Shown: positions 46,182 to 57,000 of the stretch, in pieces
Layout of the letters: every line of letters starts with the position of its first letter
Numbering within the stretch: position 1 is the first letter of the stretch
NCBI GenBank assembly: GCA_903929885.1
Contig: CAIYWI010000126.1
Coordinates: 34,475 to 98,474, forward strand
Reading direction: 5' to 3'
DNA length: 64,000 nucleotides
From: an uncultured Phycisphaerales bacterium
Lineage (GTDB): Bacteria; Planctomycetota; Phycisphaerae; Phycisphaerales; UBA1924
The notes under the pieces: model-generated
The model's input: the letters and a program-made list of their open reading frames with translations, nothing else
Told to the model about the DNA's origin: nothing
The model's database searches: none
Made by a program: the position numbers and the translations under genes

Positions 46182-49100
46182 ATGAACGCAGCGTCCCTTG
46201 CTCGTCTGTTCGTCGGCGCTCTGGCCGGCTTGGCGTCGCTTGGCTCATGGGCCGGGCAACGGCCGGTGGCGCACGCAGCCGATGCCGTTCGTTCGACTCC
46301 GGGCAAGCACTATCACAAGACCTTCGAACCCTTCGACCTCGACGCCTCTCGCGTGGCGGTGCAGGGCAAGGACCTCCTCACCGTGCGGGAGGCGGTCGCG
46401 AAGGCCGGGCTCAAGCCCGAGGCCGTCTCCGAGTTCGCGTTGCCGGGGTGGTGGATGGTCGAGGCGCCCGCGAACGCTGACATTCGCGGCTTGGTCGATC
46501 GCCTGGCCGCCCTTCCCGACCTGACATACGCCACGCCAGTCTTCTTCGGCCTGCCCTTGGGCCCCCGGCAGGTGCGACTGCCCATGTTCCCGACGCGAGA
46601 GGTCTTCGTGGGCTTCAACGAGGGCGAGACGGCTCAGCGTCGAGCCGAGGCGATGGCCGGCGCAGTCGCGCTGGCCAAGGGCGACCTCATCGATCGCGAC
46701 TGGGGCGTGATGGCCGGCGTCGATCGCATCCGCGCCGCCACGAAGAACGGGTTCGAGGTCCTCGATGCGGCCAACACCATGGCCGTGCGGGCCGACGTGC
46801 GGTTCGCCGAGCCCGACATGGTCATCGGCGGCATGGGCGGCTTGATCCCCAACGACACGTTCTTCTCCTCGCAGTGGGCCCTCAACAACGCGAACGACAT
46901 GGACATGAACCTGCCCGAGGCGTGGGACATCACGCAGGGCAGTTCGTCGGTGATCGTCATGGTCATCGACGTGGGCGTGCAGATGGACCATCCCGACCTC
47001 ACGCTCTGGGGCGGCGCGGACTTCACCGGCAACGGCACGGCGGGCGACCCCGGCAACGCCTGCGATCGGCACGGCACGCCGTGCGCCGGCAACATCTCGG
47101 CCCGCACCAACAACGGCTTCGGCGTGGCCGGCACCGCCGGGAACTGTCGCGTCGCCTCCGCGAGGATCGGAGTCTCCACGCTCAACTGCGCCGGAACATG
47201 GAACGGCAACAACAGTTGGACCGTCGACGCCCTCAACTGGGCGGCATCCAACGGCATGCGTGTCACCAGCAACAGCAATGCCTACGGCTCCACCTCCGCC
47301 GCGATCGACACCGCCTACACCAACACCCGCAACGGCAATGCGATGGTCCACTTCGCGTCCAACGGCAACTCCGGGGCGGCCTCCATCGCCTACCCCGCCA
47401 GCAGCCCGTCGGTCAACGGCGTCATGGCCATCAACAGCAGCGGCAGCCGGGCCGGCTTCAGCCAATACGGACCGGGCACGGACTACGCGGGGCCGGGCGT
47501 GGGCATCACCTCGACCGACCAGACGGGGTCGGCGGGCTACGTCAACGGCGACTACGTCAGCCTCGACGGCACCAGCTTCGCCTGTCCCAACACCGCCGCC
47601 GTCGCCGCGCTCGTGATCTCGCGCAACCCGGCACTGACCGCGGCGCAGGTCGAGTCCGTCCTGGCCTCAACGGCCAAGGACCGTGGCACGGCCGGGTACG
47701 ACACCGTGTTCGGCTGGGGGATTCCGGATGCGTGGCGGGCGCTGCGGGCCGCCTTGCCTCGTCCCGCCAACGACGACTGCGCCGCGGCCATCGACGTCTC
47801 GGCCACCGGCGTCTTCAACGGATCGCTCGTCAACGCCACCTTCACCACCGCCGACGGCGCGGCCACCTGCGGCTACCCCGCCAACGGCGCGGACGTCTGG
47901 TACTCCTTCACCGCCCCCTCCTTCGCCGCCGGCCAGCTCCGCGTCACGACCTGCGGCACCAGCGACACCGGCGGGGTCGATGCCGGCATCGATACGGTCC
48001 TCTCCCTCTTCGACGGGTGCGGCGGGACCAGCTTGACATGCAACGACGACTGGAACAGTGCGCCGACCATCCTGAGCTGCTCGAGGTCCGATGCCGGAGC
48101 GGCACGCGATTCCGTCGTCGCGGCATCGCTCGCCGCCGGACAGACCGTCAGGATTCGCGTGATGCGCTACGGCGGGTCGTCGACCGGCGCCTTCACGCTC
48201 AATGTCTTCTTCACGCCGTACAACGACGCCTGCGCCAACGCCGCCGACATCTCGGCGGTGGGCTCGTCCGGCTCGGCCACGTACTCCAGCGGCCTCCTGG
48301 GGGCCACCAGCGAGGCCAGCCTGGCGACCTGCGGGGCTTCCGACGCCAACCCCGACGTCTGGTGGAAGTTCACCGCGCCCGCGGGGTGCGGACAAGGGCT
48401 CCTGCGTCTCTCGACCTGCGGCACCAATGACACCGGCGGCGTCGATGCGGGCATCGATACCGTCCTCTCGCTTCACGCCGCATGTGGTCAGCCGGCCTTC
48501 GCGTGCAACGACGACGCTGACGCGCCCGGTTGCGGCAGGTTCGACGGCGGCTCCGCGCTCGATTCGGCCTTGAGCGCCCTGCTCGATCCCGGTCAGACCA
48601 TCTACATCCGCGTCTCGCGGTACGGAAGTTCGTCCGAGGCCGGCGCGATCGTCCTCAATGCATCCTTCGGGCCCGCCAACGACCGGTGCGCCAACGCCCA
48701 GCCCATCACGTCCGGAAGCTACGACCTTTGCACCACCCTGGCCGACAGCGATGGATACGAGGTGTCCGGCTGCTACGCCTACCCGCTCGACCCGAGCCAC
48801 GATGTCTGGTTCCGCTTCGACGCCACGTGCGATGGCATCCTGCCCATCTCCACCTGCGGCAGCAGCTTTGACACTGTCATCGTCGTCTACGAGGGCACGA
48901 TCTGTCCGACCTCCGCCGGCAGCGCGCGGGCGTGCGACGACGACAGCTGCCGCGCCGTTCCGATCGATCGATCCCAACTCGACGTGCCGGTTGTCAACGG
49001 CCGCTCCTATCTCATCCGCGTCGGCGGCTACGCCGGCGCGTCGGGTTCCGTCCGCATGGAAGTGGGCGACCCCTGCCCGCCCTGTGTCGGCGACTTCAAT

Positions 49101-49247
49101 CAGGACGGCGGCGTCGACGGCTCCGACATCGACACCTTCTTCGTGGCTTGGGAAAATGGCGGCTCGATTGCCGACGTCAATCAGGACGGCGGCATCGACG
49201 GCTCGGACGTCAACGACTTCTTCATCCGGTGGGAATCAGGCTGCTGA
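46182..49247 (+). CDS. Secreted subtilisin-like protease with beta-sandwich repeats and dockerin-like tail
   Basis: The 1021-residue protein has a signal peptide (residues 1-32) and a propeptide. A subtilase domain (about 225-530) has triad D263 (VIDVGVQMDHP), H297 (RHGTPCAG) and S465 (GTSFACPN) and the oxyanion N394. The serine motif is GTSFACPN rather than the usual GTSMAAPH. Three PPC-like repeats follow, each with DVWYSFTAP-type strands and the recurring GGVDAGIDTVLSL. The tail is the GC-type dockerin pair ending FIRWESGC. AGGAGAG lies just before ATG 46182. It shares tail and repeats with the protease at 41941, so the two may be delivered by one pathway. Confidence 0.92.
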   Translation: MNAASLARLFVGALAGLASLGSWAGQRPVAHAADAVRSTPGKHYHKTFEPFDLDASRVAVQGKDLLTVREAVAKAGLKPEAVSEFALPGWWMVEAPANADIRGLVDRLAALPDLTYATPVFFGLPLGPRQVRLPMFPTREVFVGFNEGETAQRRAEAMAGAVALAKGDLIDRDWGVMAGVDRIRAATKNGFEVLDAANTMAVRADVRFAEPDMVIGGMGGLIPNDTFFSSQWALNNANDMDMNLPEAWDITQGSSSVIVMVIDVGVQMDHPDLTLWGGADFTGNGTAGDPGNACDRHGTPCAGNISARTNNGFGVAGTAGNCRVASARIGVSTLNCAGTWNGNNSWTVDALNWAASNGMRVTSNSNAYGSTSAAIDTAYTNTRNGNAMVHFASNGNSGAASIAYPASSPSVNGVMAINSSGSRAGFSQYGPGTDYAGPGVGITSTDQTGSAGYVNGDYVSLDGTSFACPNTAAVAALVISRNPALTAAQVESVLASTAKDRGTAGYDTVFGWGIPDAWRALRAALPRPANDDCAAAIDVSATGVFNGSLVNATFTTADGAATCGYPANGADVWYSFTAPSFAAGQLRVTTCGTSDTGGVDAGIDTVLSLFDGCGGTSLTCNDDWNSAPTILSCSRSDAGAARDSVVAASLAAGQTVRIRVMRYGGSSTGAFTLNVFFTPYNDACANAADISAVGSSGSATYSSGLLGATSEASLATCGASDANPDVWWKFTAPAGCGQGLLRLSTCGTNDTGGVDAGIDTVLSLHAACGQPAFACNDDADAPGCGRFDGGSALDSALSALLDPGQTIYIRVSRYGSSSEAGAIVLNASFGPANDRCANAQPITSGSYDLCTTLADSDGYEVSGCYAYPLDPSHDVWFRFDATCDGILPISTCGSSFDTVIVVYEGTICPTSAGSARACDDDSCRAVPIDRSQLDVPVVNGRSYLIRVGGYAGASGSVRMEVGDPCPPCVGDFNQDGGVDGSDIDTFFVAWENGGSIADVNQDGGIDGSDVNDFFIRWESGC

Positions 49248-49358
49248 ACGGAGCGGGACGTCCCCAGGCCGCTCCGCGCGCCCAAGCTGCGTTGTGCAAG
49301 CTGCACGTCGAGCGGTCTCGTCCATGCCGACGCACGGCCGCCGCGACCACGCTCGTGG

Positions 49359-49985
49359 TCAGCCCTTCCTCGCCACCACGTGGAACAAGTGATGGTGCTT
49401 GACGGCGCCCATGGCGTCGCTTCCGTCCTTCTCCACCTCGTCGCACCGCTCCATCACGAACCCCTCGAACAGCCCCAGCATCGCCTCGCGCGTGTAATGA
49501 CTCGCCGGACGCACCGGGGCCCACTCGTCGCGGTCGCCGAAGATCTGACCCGCGAATCGACCTCCGGGCGAGAGCATCCCGCACAGACGCGACCACAGGG
49601 CCGGGAACGACTCGGGGCTGCAGAAAGGCAACGCGAAACTCGCGTTCACCACGTCCACCCGCGCCGGCAGCAGCCGCGATGTCGCCGCCTCCTCCATCGA
49701 GAGCCGGTGGAGCGTCAATCGCTCGGCCCACGCGGAGTCGATGCTGGCCCGCAATCGCGTCAGCCCGTCTTCCGAGGCGTCGAAGGCCACCACGCGCCAA
49801 CCGCGTCGAAGCAGTTCCCGCGTGTCGCGGCCCTCGCCGCACGCCACGTCGAGCGCGAGCGGCGGGCGAGCGGAGTCGATCGGCCCGTGGGAATCAAGGG
49901 CGCAAAGCAGCGTCTCGCGTGCGCCCGAATCGCCCACGAAGTCGAAGTACTGGGTCCAGTTGCGCTGATAGTCCGCGCCGATCAT
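49359..49985 (-). CDS. Class I SAM-dependent methyltransferase
   Basis: The 208-residue protein shows the full methyltransferase pattern: motif I ALDVACGEGRDTRELLRRG (about residues 43-61), the acidic VVAFDAS, motif IV RVDVVNASFALPFCSP and motif VI LSPGGRFAGQIFGD. The order and the ending with FVMERCDEVEKDGSDAMGAVKHHHLFHVVARK resemble TehB-like or small-molecule methyltransferases. The N-terminus MIGADYQRNWTQYFDFVGD is a typical cap. Substrate is unknown. It is divergent from the UbiD-family gene with 43 bases between starts. Confidence 0.85.
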   Translation of the reverse strand: MIGADYQRNWTQYFDFVGDSGARETLLCALDSHGPIDSARPPLALDVACGEGRDTRELLRRGWRVVAFDASEDGLTRLRASIDSAWAERLTLHRLSMEEAATSRLLPARVDVVNASFALPFCSPESFPALWSRLCGMLSPGGRFAGQIFGDRDEWAPVRPASHYTREAMLGLFEGFVMERCDEVEKDGSDAMGAVKHHHLFHVVARKG

Positions 49986-50028
49986 GGGTCAAGGTAGGGT
50001 CCGATCCTCGAGGGAGTACCATCCGCCG

Positions 50029-51738
50029 ATGTACGAGAACACCCAGGACTTCATCGCCGCCCTCGCCGCGGCAGGCGAACTCCAACGCGTCCGCGCCGCC
50101 GCCTCCCCTGTGCTCGAGATCGCGGAGATCGCCGATCGCGTCAGCAAGTCGCCCGCGCCCAACCTCCCCAGCGAGGCCGCCCGGCGCACCGACCCTCGCT
50201 TCCATCACCTCGGCGGCAAGGCGTTGCTCTTCGAGAACGTCGAAGGCGCAGACTTTCCCCTGCTCATCAACGCCTGGGGCAGTTACCGTCGCATGGAGAT
50301 GGCCCTGGGGTGCAACGACGCCGGCCCGGGCCTGGCCGCGGGTCACACGCCCGGCGGCTTCGAGGCCCTGGGCGAGAAGATCGGTCGCCTCGTCAAGCCC
50401 GAACCTCCGCCCACGCTGCTCGCCAAGCTCCAGAAGATCCCCGAACTCATGCAACTCGCCTCGCTGCCCCCCAAGAAGGTCCGCAGCGGCATCTGCCAGG
50501 AGGTCGTGATCCCGCAGGAGAAGGTCGACCTCACCCGCCTGCCCATCCTCCGCTGCTGGCCCCACGACGGCGACTTCGCGAGTCTGGGGTACCCCGCGAA
50601 CGTCAACGCCGGCATCGACGGGCTCGGCTGCGGCCCCGAGTGGGACGCGAAGTACCGCGGCCGCTATGTCACCCTGGGCACCATCCACACCATTCATGCC
50701 GACGACGTGGGCAACCCCGCGCCCCCCAGCCGCAACATCGGCATGTACCGCGTGCAGCTCTTCGGCAAGCGCCACATGAGCATGCACTGGCACATGCATC
50801 ATGACGGGGCGCGCCATTGGCGCAGTTGGAAGGCCAAGGGCGAGCGCATGCCCGTGGCCATCGCGCTGGGCGGCGAGAGCGTGATGCCCTACGCCGCCAC
50901 CGCGCCCATGCCTCCGGGCATCAGCGAGATGCTCCTGGCCGGCTTCCTCAACCGCGGGGGCATCCCGCTGGTCGACTGTCGCACGGTGCCACTGAGCGTC
51001 CCGGCCAACAGCGAGATCGTCATCGAGGGGTACGTGAGCGATCAGGCCGGCCTCATCGGCTTCGACCCGCGCGTGTCCGGTTCGACGCTCGGGCCCGGCG
51101 CGGTCTTCGAGGGGCCCTTCGGCGATCACACCGGCTTTTACTCGCTGCCGGACCGCTATCCGCTCCTCGAGGTCACGGCGATCACGCACCGTCGCAACGC
51201 CGTGTATCCCACGACCATCGTCGGCTTGCCCCCGCAGGAGGATTACTACCTGGGCAAGGCCACCGAGCGGCTCTTCCTGCCCCTCTTGCGCACGATCATC
51301 CACGACATCATCGATTACGACCTGCCGATGTTCGGCGCGTTCCATAACTGCGTCTTCGTCAAGATCCGCAAGGAGTATCCCCTCCAGGCCCGCCGCGTCA
51401 TGCACTCCATCTGGGGCGCGGGGCAGATGGCGTGGACGAAGATGATCGTCGTCGTCGATCACGACGTCGACGTGCATGATCAAGACGCCGTGCTCTTCCA
51501 TCTCTGCGCCAACTGCGACCCCGGCCGCGATGTCGAGGTGGTCAACGGTCCCCTCGACATTCTCGATCATGCCGCCCCGCGATTGGGCGCGGGCCACAAG
51601 ATCGGCTTTGATGCCACCCGCAAGATCCCCGGCGAGGAAGTCGGGGGCAACCCGGTCCGCTCGTGGCCCCCGATCATCGACATGGATGCCTCCGTGAAGC
51701 AGCGCGTGACGGCCCGCTGGCGAGAGTTGATGGGCTGA
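50029..51738 (+). CDS. UbiD-family prenylated-FMN decarboxylase
   Basis: The 569-residue protein matches UbiD across its length. RVQLFGKRHMSMHWHMHHDGARHW and IAIALGGES-type (VAIALGGES) segments belong to the prFMN-binding domain, and the later EIVIEGYV, EGPFGDHTGFYS and PLLEVTAITHR segments follow the family order. UbiD decarboxylates 3-polyprenyl-4-hydroxybenzoate, but many homologues act on other aromatic or unsaturated acids, as in menaquinone or catabolic routes. It needs the prenyltransferase UbiX, which is not in the window. The role is therefore open; a quinone pathway is most probable by default. Confidence 0.9.
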   Translation: MYENTQDFIAALAAAGELQRVRAAASPVLEIAEIADRVSKSPAPNLPSEAARRTDPRFHHLGGKALLFENVEGADFPLLINAWGSYRRMEMALGCNDAGPGLAAGHTPGGFEALGEKIGRLVKPEPPPTLLAKLQKIPELMQLASLPPKKVRSGICQEVVIPQEKVDLTRLPILRCWPHDGDFASLGYPANVNAGIDGLGCGPEWDAKYRGRYVTLGTIHTIHADDVGNPAPPSRNIGMYRVQLFGKRHMSMHWHMHHDGARHWRSWKAKGERMPVAIALGGESVMPYAATAPMPPGISEMLLAGFLNRGGIPLVDCRTVPLSVPANSEIVIEGYVSDQAGLIGFDPRVSGSTLGPGAVFEGPFGDHTGFYSLPDRYPLLEVTAITHRRNAVYPTTIVGLPPQEDYYLGKATERLFLPLLRTIIHDIIDYDLPMFGAFHNCVFVKIRKEYPLQARRVMHSIWGAGQMAWTKMIVVVDHDVDVHDQDAVLFHLCANCDPGRDVEVVNGPLDILDHAAPRLGAGHKIGFDATRKIPGEEVGGNPVRSWPPIIDMDASVKQRVTARWRELMG

Positions 51739-51798
51739 GCGGCCGAGACGAAGGGCCCGGCGGGACGCGTGCGGGCAAGGGCCGCGTACCCTCGACCG

Positions 51799-53631
51799 AT
51801 GCTCCCGCGGCTTCTCATCGTCGGACTGCTCGCGCTGATTCTCGGCGTGCCCTTCCTGATGCGCCCCGAGGCCGCAAAGGTCGAGGACGTGGGGCCCGAG
51901 GCGACGCTGGTGGTCGTGACGCCCCACGTGCCCCAGATCCAGCACGAGTTCGGCTTGGCCTTCGACCGCTGGCACCGGCGCGCGCACGGCACGCCCGTGC
52001 GGATCGACTGGCGTCAGCCCGGGGGCACCAGCGAGATCATCAAGCAACTCGCAGCCCAATACTCCTCGCGGTGCGCTGAAGTGGTGAAGCAGTGGGGGAC
52101 CGCCGACCCCGGGCGACTGGCAGCCGCCACGCTCGACCTCACCGGCGAGTTCCCCGCCGGCAGCATCGCCTTCGACGTGATGTTCGGAGGCGGCTCCTTC
52201 GACCACGGCCGCCTGAAGGACGTCAACACGTCGTCCTATTGGTTCCGCCCCTTCCCCGGGGCGCCGGCCGCGGACGTGCTCGTGCGGACCAAGGGGCAGG
52301 TCGAGGCGGCGACGATCGTCAACGAACGCCAGCTCATCGCCACCGTCACCCGCGAGGGCAGCCCAGCCATGGTGCTCCGAATCCCGCTGGGCGCGATGCT
52401 CGATCAAGGGGCGGCGTTGGCGGCCATCGTCGACGCCTCCCGTCAGTCGCCCCCCGCCGACACCCGCGTGCGGCTCGATCTTTCGCTGCTCGAGCGCCAG
52501 GCGGGCGTGTCGATCTCCGTTCCCGCGGACTTCGAGCAGGCCCGGCTCGACGCGTGGTACGGCCCCAACGTGCTCGGTGCGGGCACCCTCTACGACCCCC
52601 AGCAGCACTGGCTGGGAACGGCCATCAGCGGCTTTGGCGTCGTGTACAACAAGGACGTGCTCGCCAAGCTCGGCGTCGCGCCCCCCAGGAGCTTCGAGGA
52701 CCTCTGCGACCCGCGGCTTGCCGGTTGGCTGGTCTTCGCCGACCCCCGCCAGTCGGGGTCGGTCGCCACGGCCATCGATTCCGTCCTGAGCTTTTACGGA
52801 TGGGAGAAGGGGTGGAAGGTGCTGCGCGAGATGTGCGCCAACACCCGCTACTACACGAATACGGCTCCGCGGCCTCCCATCGACGTCAGCCAGGGCGAGG
52901 CGGCGGCGGGCCTGTGCATCGACTTCTACGGCCGCAACCAGAGTCAGGCGGTCCTGCCGCCGGGCGAGACCGACGCCAGCAAGAGCCGCGTGGGATATGT
53001 CGACCCGCAGGGCGCGACGTACATGGACGCCGACCCGATTTCGGTCCTTCGCGGGGGCCCCAACCCGGCACTGGCCCGGCGGTTCATCGAGTTCACGCTG
53101 ACGGAGGAGGCCCAAGCCCTCTGGCAGTTTCCCTCGAAGCGAGACCCGGCCGCGGTCTCCAACCCGGTCGGCGAGGCGGGCGTGGCGATGGGCCCGGACC
53201 ATCACGAGTTGCGCCGCATGCCGGTGCGACGGGTGATGTATGAGAAGTATCTTGGCCACATGATCGACCGCGTCGATCCCTTCCAGATCGCCAGCACCAC
53301 CAAGCCCGCGGGCTGGCGGAGCACCATCGGGGTCATGATGGGGTGCTTCGGCATCGAGACGGCCGACCTGCAGGTTCGGGCTTGGAAGGCCCTGAACGCT
53401 GCCCGTCGCGACCCCGGTTTCGACGCCTCGAAGCTCGCGGAGATGGAGGAGCGGTTCTACGCCTGGCCCACGACGATCATGCCCGACGGCAAGGAGTTGC
53501 CCTTCCGCCCCGAGCACGTGAAGGCGATCACGGGCGCGTGGAAGGACGCGGTGTTCCGGGGGCGGTGCGAGGTGCGGTACTTCGAGTTTTTCACGGCCCA
53601 GTACCGGCGGGTGATCGAACTGGGCTCCTGA
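51799..53631 (+). CDS. Membrane-anchored periplasmic solute-binding protein (ABC type, AfuA-like)
   Basis: The 610-residue protein starts with a hydrophobic segment (residues 4-20) without a lipobox and then a type 2 periplasmic-binding fold (TLVVVTPHVPQIQHEFGLAFDRWHRR; GLCIDFYGRNQSQAV; SFGVVYNKD-type TAISGFGVVYNKDVLAKLGV). It is much longer than normal AfuA-like iron-binding proteins (about 340); the additional residues lie between the first and second lobes and at the C-terminus. No permease or ATPase is next to it. It may thus be an orphan binding protein or act in sensing. Ligand unknown; ferric iron or a sugar is possible. Confidence 0.75.
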   Translation: MLPRLLIVGLLALILGVPFLMRPEAAKVEDVGPEATLVVVTPHVPQIQHEFGLAFDRWHRRAHGTPVRIDWRQPGGTSEIIKQLAAQYSSRCAEVVKQWGTADPGRLAAATLDLTGEFPAGSIAFDVMFGGGSFDHGRLKDVNTSSYWFRPFPGAPAADVLVRTKGQVEAATIVNERQLIATVTREGSPAMVLRIPLGAMLDQGAALAAIVDASRQSPPADTRVRLDLSLLERQAGVSISVPADFEQARLDAWYGPNVLGAGTLYDPQQHWLGTAISGFGVVYNKDVLAKLGVAPPRSFEDLCDPRLAGWLVFADPRQSGSVATAIDSVLSFYGWEKGWKVLREMCANTRYYTNTAPRPPIDVSQGEAAAGLCIDFYGRNQSQAVLPPGETDASKSRVGYVDPQGATYMDADPISVLRGGPNPALARRFIEFTLTEEAQALWQFPSKRDPAAVSNPVGEAGVAMGPDHHELRRMPVRRVMYEKYLGHMIDRVDPFQIASTTKPAGWRSTIGVMMGCFGIETADLQVRAWKALNAARRDPGFDASKLAEMEERFYAWPTTIMPDGKELPFRPEHVKAITGAWKDAVFRGRCEVRYFEFFTAQYRRVIELGS

Positions 53632-54047
53632 CCCTGACGGCCATGGGGCCCGCGGGCATGGGACAACCGGAGATTGACCCCCGACCCGGCAAAAACCGGG
53701 TTTGTTTGCATTCCGATCGGGCCAGTTGCAGGATCGGTGGCAGGGGTCGTCCGGTAGGATGAATCCGAGCGGTCGGCACTGCGTAGCGGCCGGTCGGGCA
53801 GGTCTCTCCGGGTACGATTGTTCGTGTTTTGGAAGGGCCTGAAGTTTGGGTGGCTGCGTGCCTCGGGCCCACGACCGGGGTACTCTCTGCCCTTGCTCTC
53901 CGCGCGTTGGCGGGCCGTTATGGGCCGCGCGTGGGGGTACATCGAGGGGGGAAGACCACGGGTTCGGCACGGGCCGGATCGGTGCGGGAAGTCTCATCCG
54001 GTCGACGCGTCGAGCGTCGGCCTGTGCAGGTGCGTCAGGAGAATCGA
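53632..54047. other. Long leader region of the giant surface protein gene
   Basis: This 416-base gap contains the terminator at 53684 and then about 340 bases before the giant gene. An open frame runs through it from a TTG at 53829, but there is no ribosome-binding site or domain before ATG 54048, so I treat it as untranslated. No canonical promoter is apparent. An AGGAGA at 54037-54042 serves the ATG. Confidence 0.5.
53684..53707 (+). terminator. Intrinsic terminator after the binding-protein gene
   Basis: ACCCGG and CCGGGT form a 6-base-pair stem with a C-plus-A5 loop, followed by TTGTTT. It lies 52 bases after the stop of the gene at 51799. Confidence 0.65.
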
Positions 54048-57000
54048 ATGGGTCGCTCGAACAACATCAACCGCCCCTTTGTCCGCACGAGCCGTCACGC
54101 AGCGTCGAAGGGCGAGGGCGTGGCCGGGCTTCGCGCCAAGGCGGGACTCACGGAACGGCCCTCGGTCGAGCAACTCGAGCGTCGTCAGATGCTCTTCTCG
54201 CTGACGATCTCCGCCGACAGCGTGGATCCGAACACCGGGCTTGGCTCGGCCAACGCCTTCTTCCATTACTATGTGCCCTACCTGGCGACCAGCCAGACGT
54301 TCACCGACGTTCCGGCGCAGACGCAGACCGAGGGCTTCGACCAGGAGAACTACGGCCCCATCGGCAGCGGGCAGGTCTTCGGGCAATCGGGCCTCGAGTT
54401 CCGCCACAACATCAACCCGGCCGGCGACATCCGGCTCGCGGCGACCCCTCAGACCCAGGACAACAACGCCCGTTACGTTCGCATCGATCTCAACGAGACC
54501 GGCGAGTACTTCGCGCTGCGATTCCGCGCCGATGGCACCGATCCCAACGCCCCCCGCGTGGCGGTGCGTTCGGCGTCATTCGCCGTGCAGGGCGATCCTG
54601 CCGCCGTCGGCGGCGACAACACCGGCCTGCTCTACAACTTCCTGCGGGCCGACCTGTACCTCAACGACCAGGTGATCGCCTCGTTCACCGGCAACCAGCT
54701 CCGAGCCCTGATCAACGACGGCACGCCGCAGGGCAACGTCAACGGCGTCGGCAACTTCCGCGTGCAGGCCCCCGCGGCGACGCCGGCCTTCGACGAGTTG
54801 CGGTTCACGATGCTGACCCCGCCGCCCCCGGGCGCGTTCCGCACCCCGTTCATCATCGACGACGTCTCCTTCGATCAGACGCCCAACAAGTACGGCGCGC
54901 TGATGGACTCTCGCGCCTTTGGCGCGGCCGTGGCCCTCACCGGCCCCGTCGGCGCCACCGTGACCTTCTTCGATCTTTACGGCCGCGACATGCTCGGCAA
55001 CCTCGCCGGCATCCCCGCAGGCAACGCGCAGGCCAATCCGGGCGACCTTGACGACAACGGCATTCCCGATCGCAACGACGGCATCGGTCGCATCCGCTTC
55101 AGCGGCACCGATTCGCGCACCTCGTTCATCATGCTTGGTGGCGAGCTTGGCACGGCCACCGAGCGTCCCGAGGCGTTCGATGCCAACGCTCTCATTCCCC
55201 GCGTCTTCTGGGACGGCACCTACACGCTGACACTCAAGGATGACTTGCTGGGTCTGTACGACGACTTCGAGACGGCGGGCTTCGGCTTTGCCGCCGAGCG
55301 TCGCAACACGCAGGTCGAGATCACCGGCATGCCTCCGGGCAGCGGCTCCGTGGTCGTGGGTTCTCCCTTCATCCGCGACAACGCGAACGCGGCGGCGTAC
55401 AACCCCGAAGGCTTCGCGCTCCAGAACGGCCAGCCCATCCGCACCGTCACGACGGGCTTCACCCGTACGGATCAGGGCCTCTTCCTCGAGGATGGCAGTT
55501 CGATCGGCAGCATGACCATCAACGGCATGCTCTTTGGCGCGTCGAAGTTCAACGGCTTCGTCGATCGCCTCTCGGTGGGCAACCTCATGGGTTCGGTGAC
55601 CGTGGCGGGCGACCTTGGGTCGCTCGTGGTGGCGGCCGACGCGGGCATCTGGTCGCCCGACCCCGACTTTGCCTTCCAGGACGGCACGCCGCTCGATCAG
55701 AACAACAAGACCAATGCGCTGGTGGTCGTGGGTCGCACCGCGGGCCAGGTGCTCATCGGCGGACGCAGCCAGCTCGACCTCACGGTGGTGGGGGACCTGA
55801 ACTCCCCGGCCACCAAGCCCCAACGCGACAGTTCAGTCTACTACGAGCTCGAGGCCTACTCGGGCGCGGCCCCCGGCGCGGGCCGGGCGGTGGGTCTGTC
55901 GCAGGCCGCCTCGAACGTCACGCTCAACACGCAGGTGTCGAGCACCCTCGGTCGCACCGGCGGACAGCCGGTGGTCTTCGGCAACAACTTCCTGCGCAAC
56001 GACTCGGTTCTCGCCGCCGAGATCATCAACAGCCAGTCCTCGGGCGTCCGCATCAAGGGCGAACTGAGCCAGCAGGACCCGTTCAACGGCGAGGACGAGG
56101 CCGACGTCTACGGCTTTGCCGTCAGCGGCAGCGAGACGATCAACTTCCAGGCCACCGTGACCAGCGGCGCCAACATCGGCGCTGATCCCGCCAGCCTGTA
56201 CATCCGCATCGTCGATTCCGACGGCGTGGTCGTCGCCGCTCCCGATCGGCCCGGTCGCTCGGGTCGCTTCGTGGCCACCAATCTCAACTTCAAGCCCGAT
56301 TCGCCCGGCATCTACTACCTCGTCGTGATGGACCCCAACGGGTCCACCGAAACCGGCGCGGGCCCGCTGCCCTATGCCATCGCCATCTCGGGTTTGGCCA
56401 CCACGTCGCTGGGCGCCTACCGCACCGGCGCGGGTCAGGGCCTCACCGACGTCGGCAGCGGCGAGGGCAGTTCCGTCACCGTCCTCTCCGGCAACATCGG
56501 ATCGGTCCGCTTGGGCACCGCCTTCCTCGCCAACAACGGCGCGGATGCCGACCCCACCGCGATCACCAACACCGTCCAGGGCGCCGATGACGCCATGTCG
56601 TGGCAGGGCGGCTCCATCTCGACCCCCGGCTCCATCTTCAACATCACCACCGGCTCCGACATCGGTCAGCCCGGGGGCAACACCGCCGGCAACACCACCA
56701 TCACCGTCGCCATCGGCGGCGACCTCGGCAGCCTGATCACCGGCATGTCGCCGCTGCTCGCGGGCCCGGACAGCGCGAACTCCGGCGACGTCAACTTCCT
56801 CAACCTCGATGTCGGCGGCCGCATCGGCCTGCTCGACATCCGGGGCGGCGTCGGCATGGATCAGGACTCCGACGATCCCCGCGCCTCGCGAGGCATCAAC
56901 TCCCTGAACATCCGCACGGGCCTCAACGGCCTCGGCGGCAGCATCGGCCTCATCAAGGTCGCCTTCCACGTCGCCGGCGACACGATGAACGTGACCACGC

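Noticed and set aside
53829..54047. N-terminal extension of the giant protein from TTG 53829
   Set aside because: AGGAGA before ATG 54048 and the usual short distance to the LEPR-XLL motif favour the later start.
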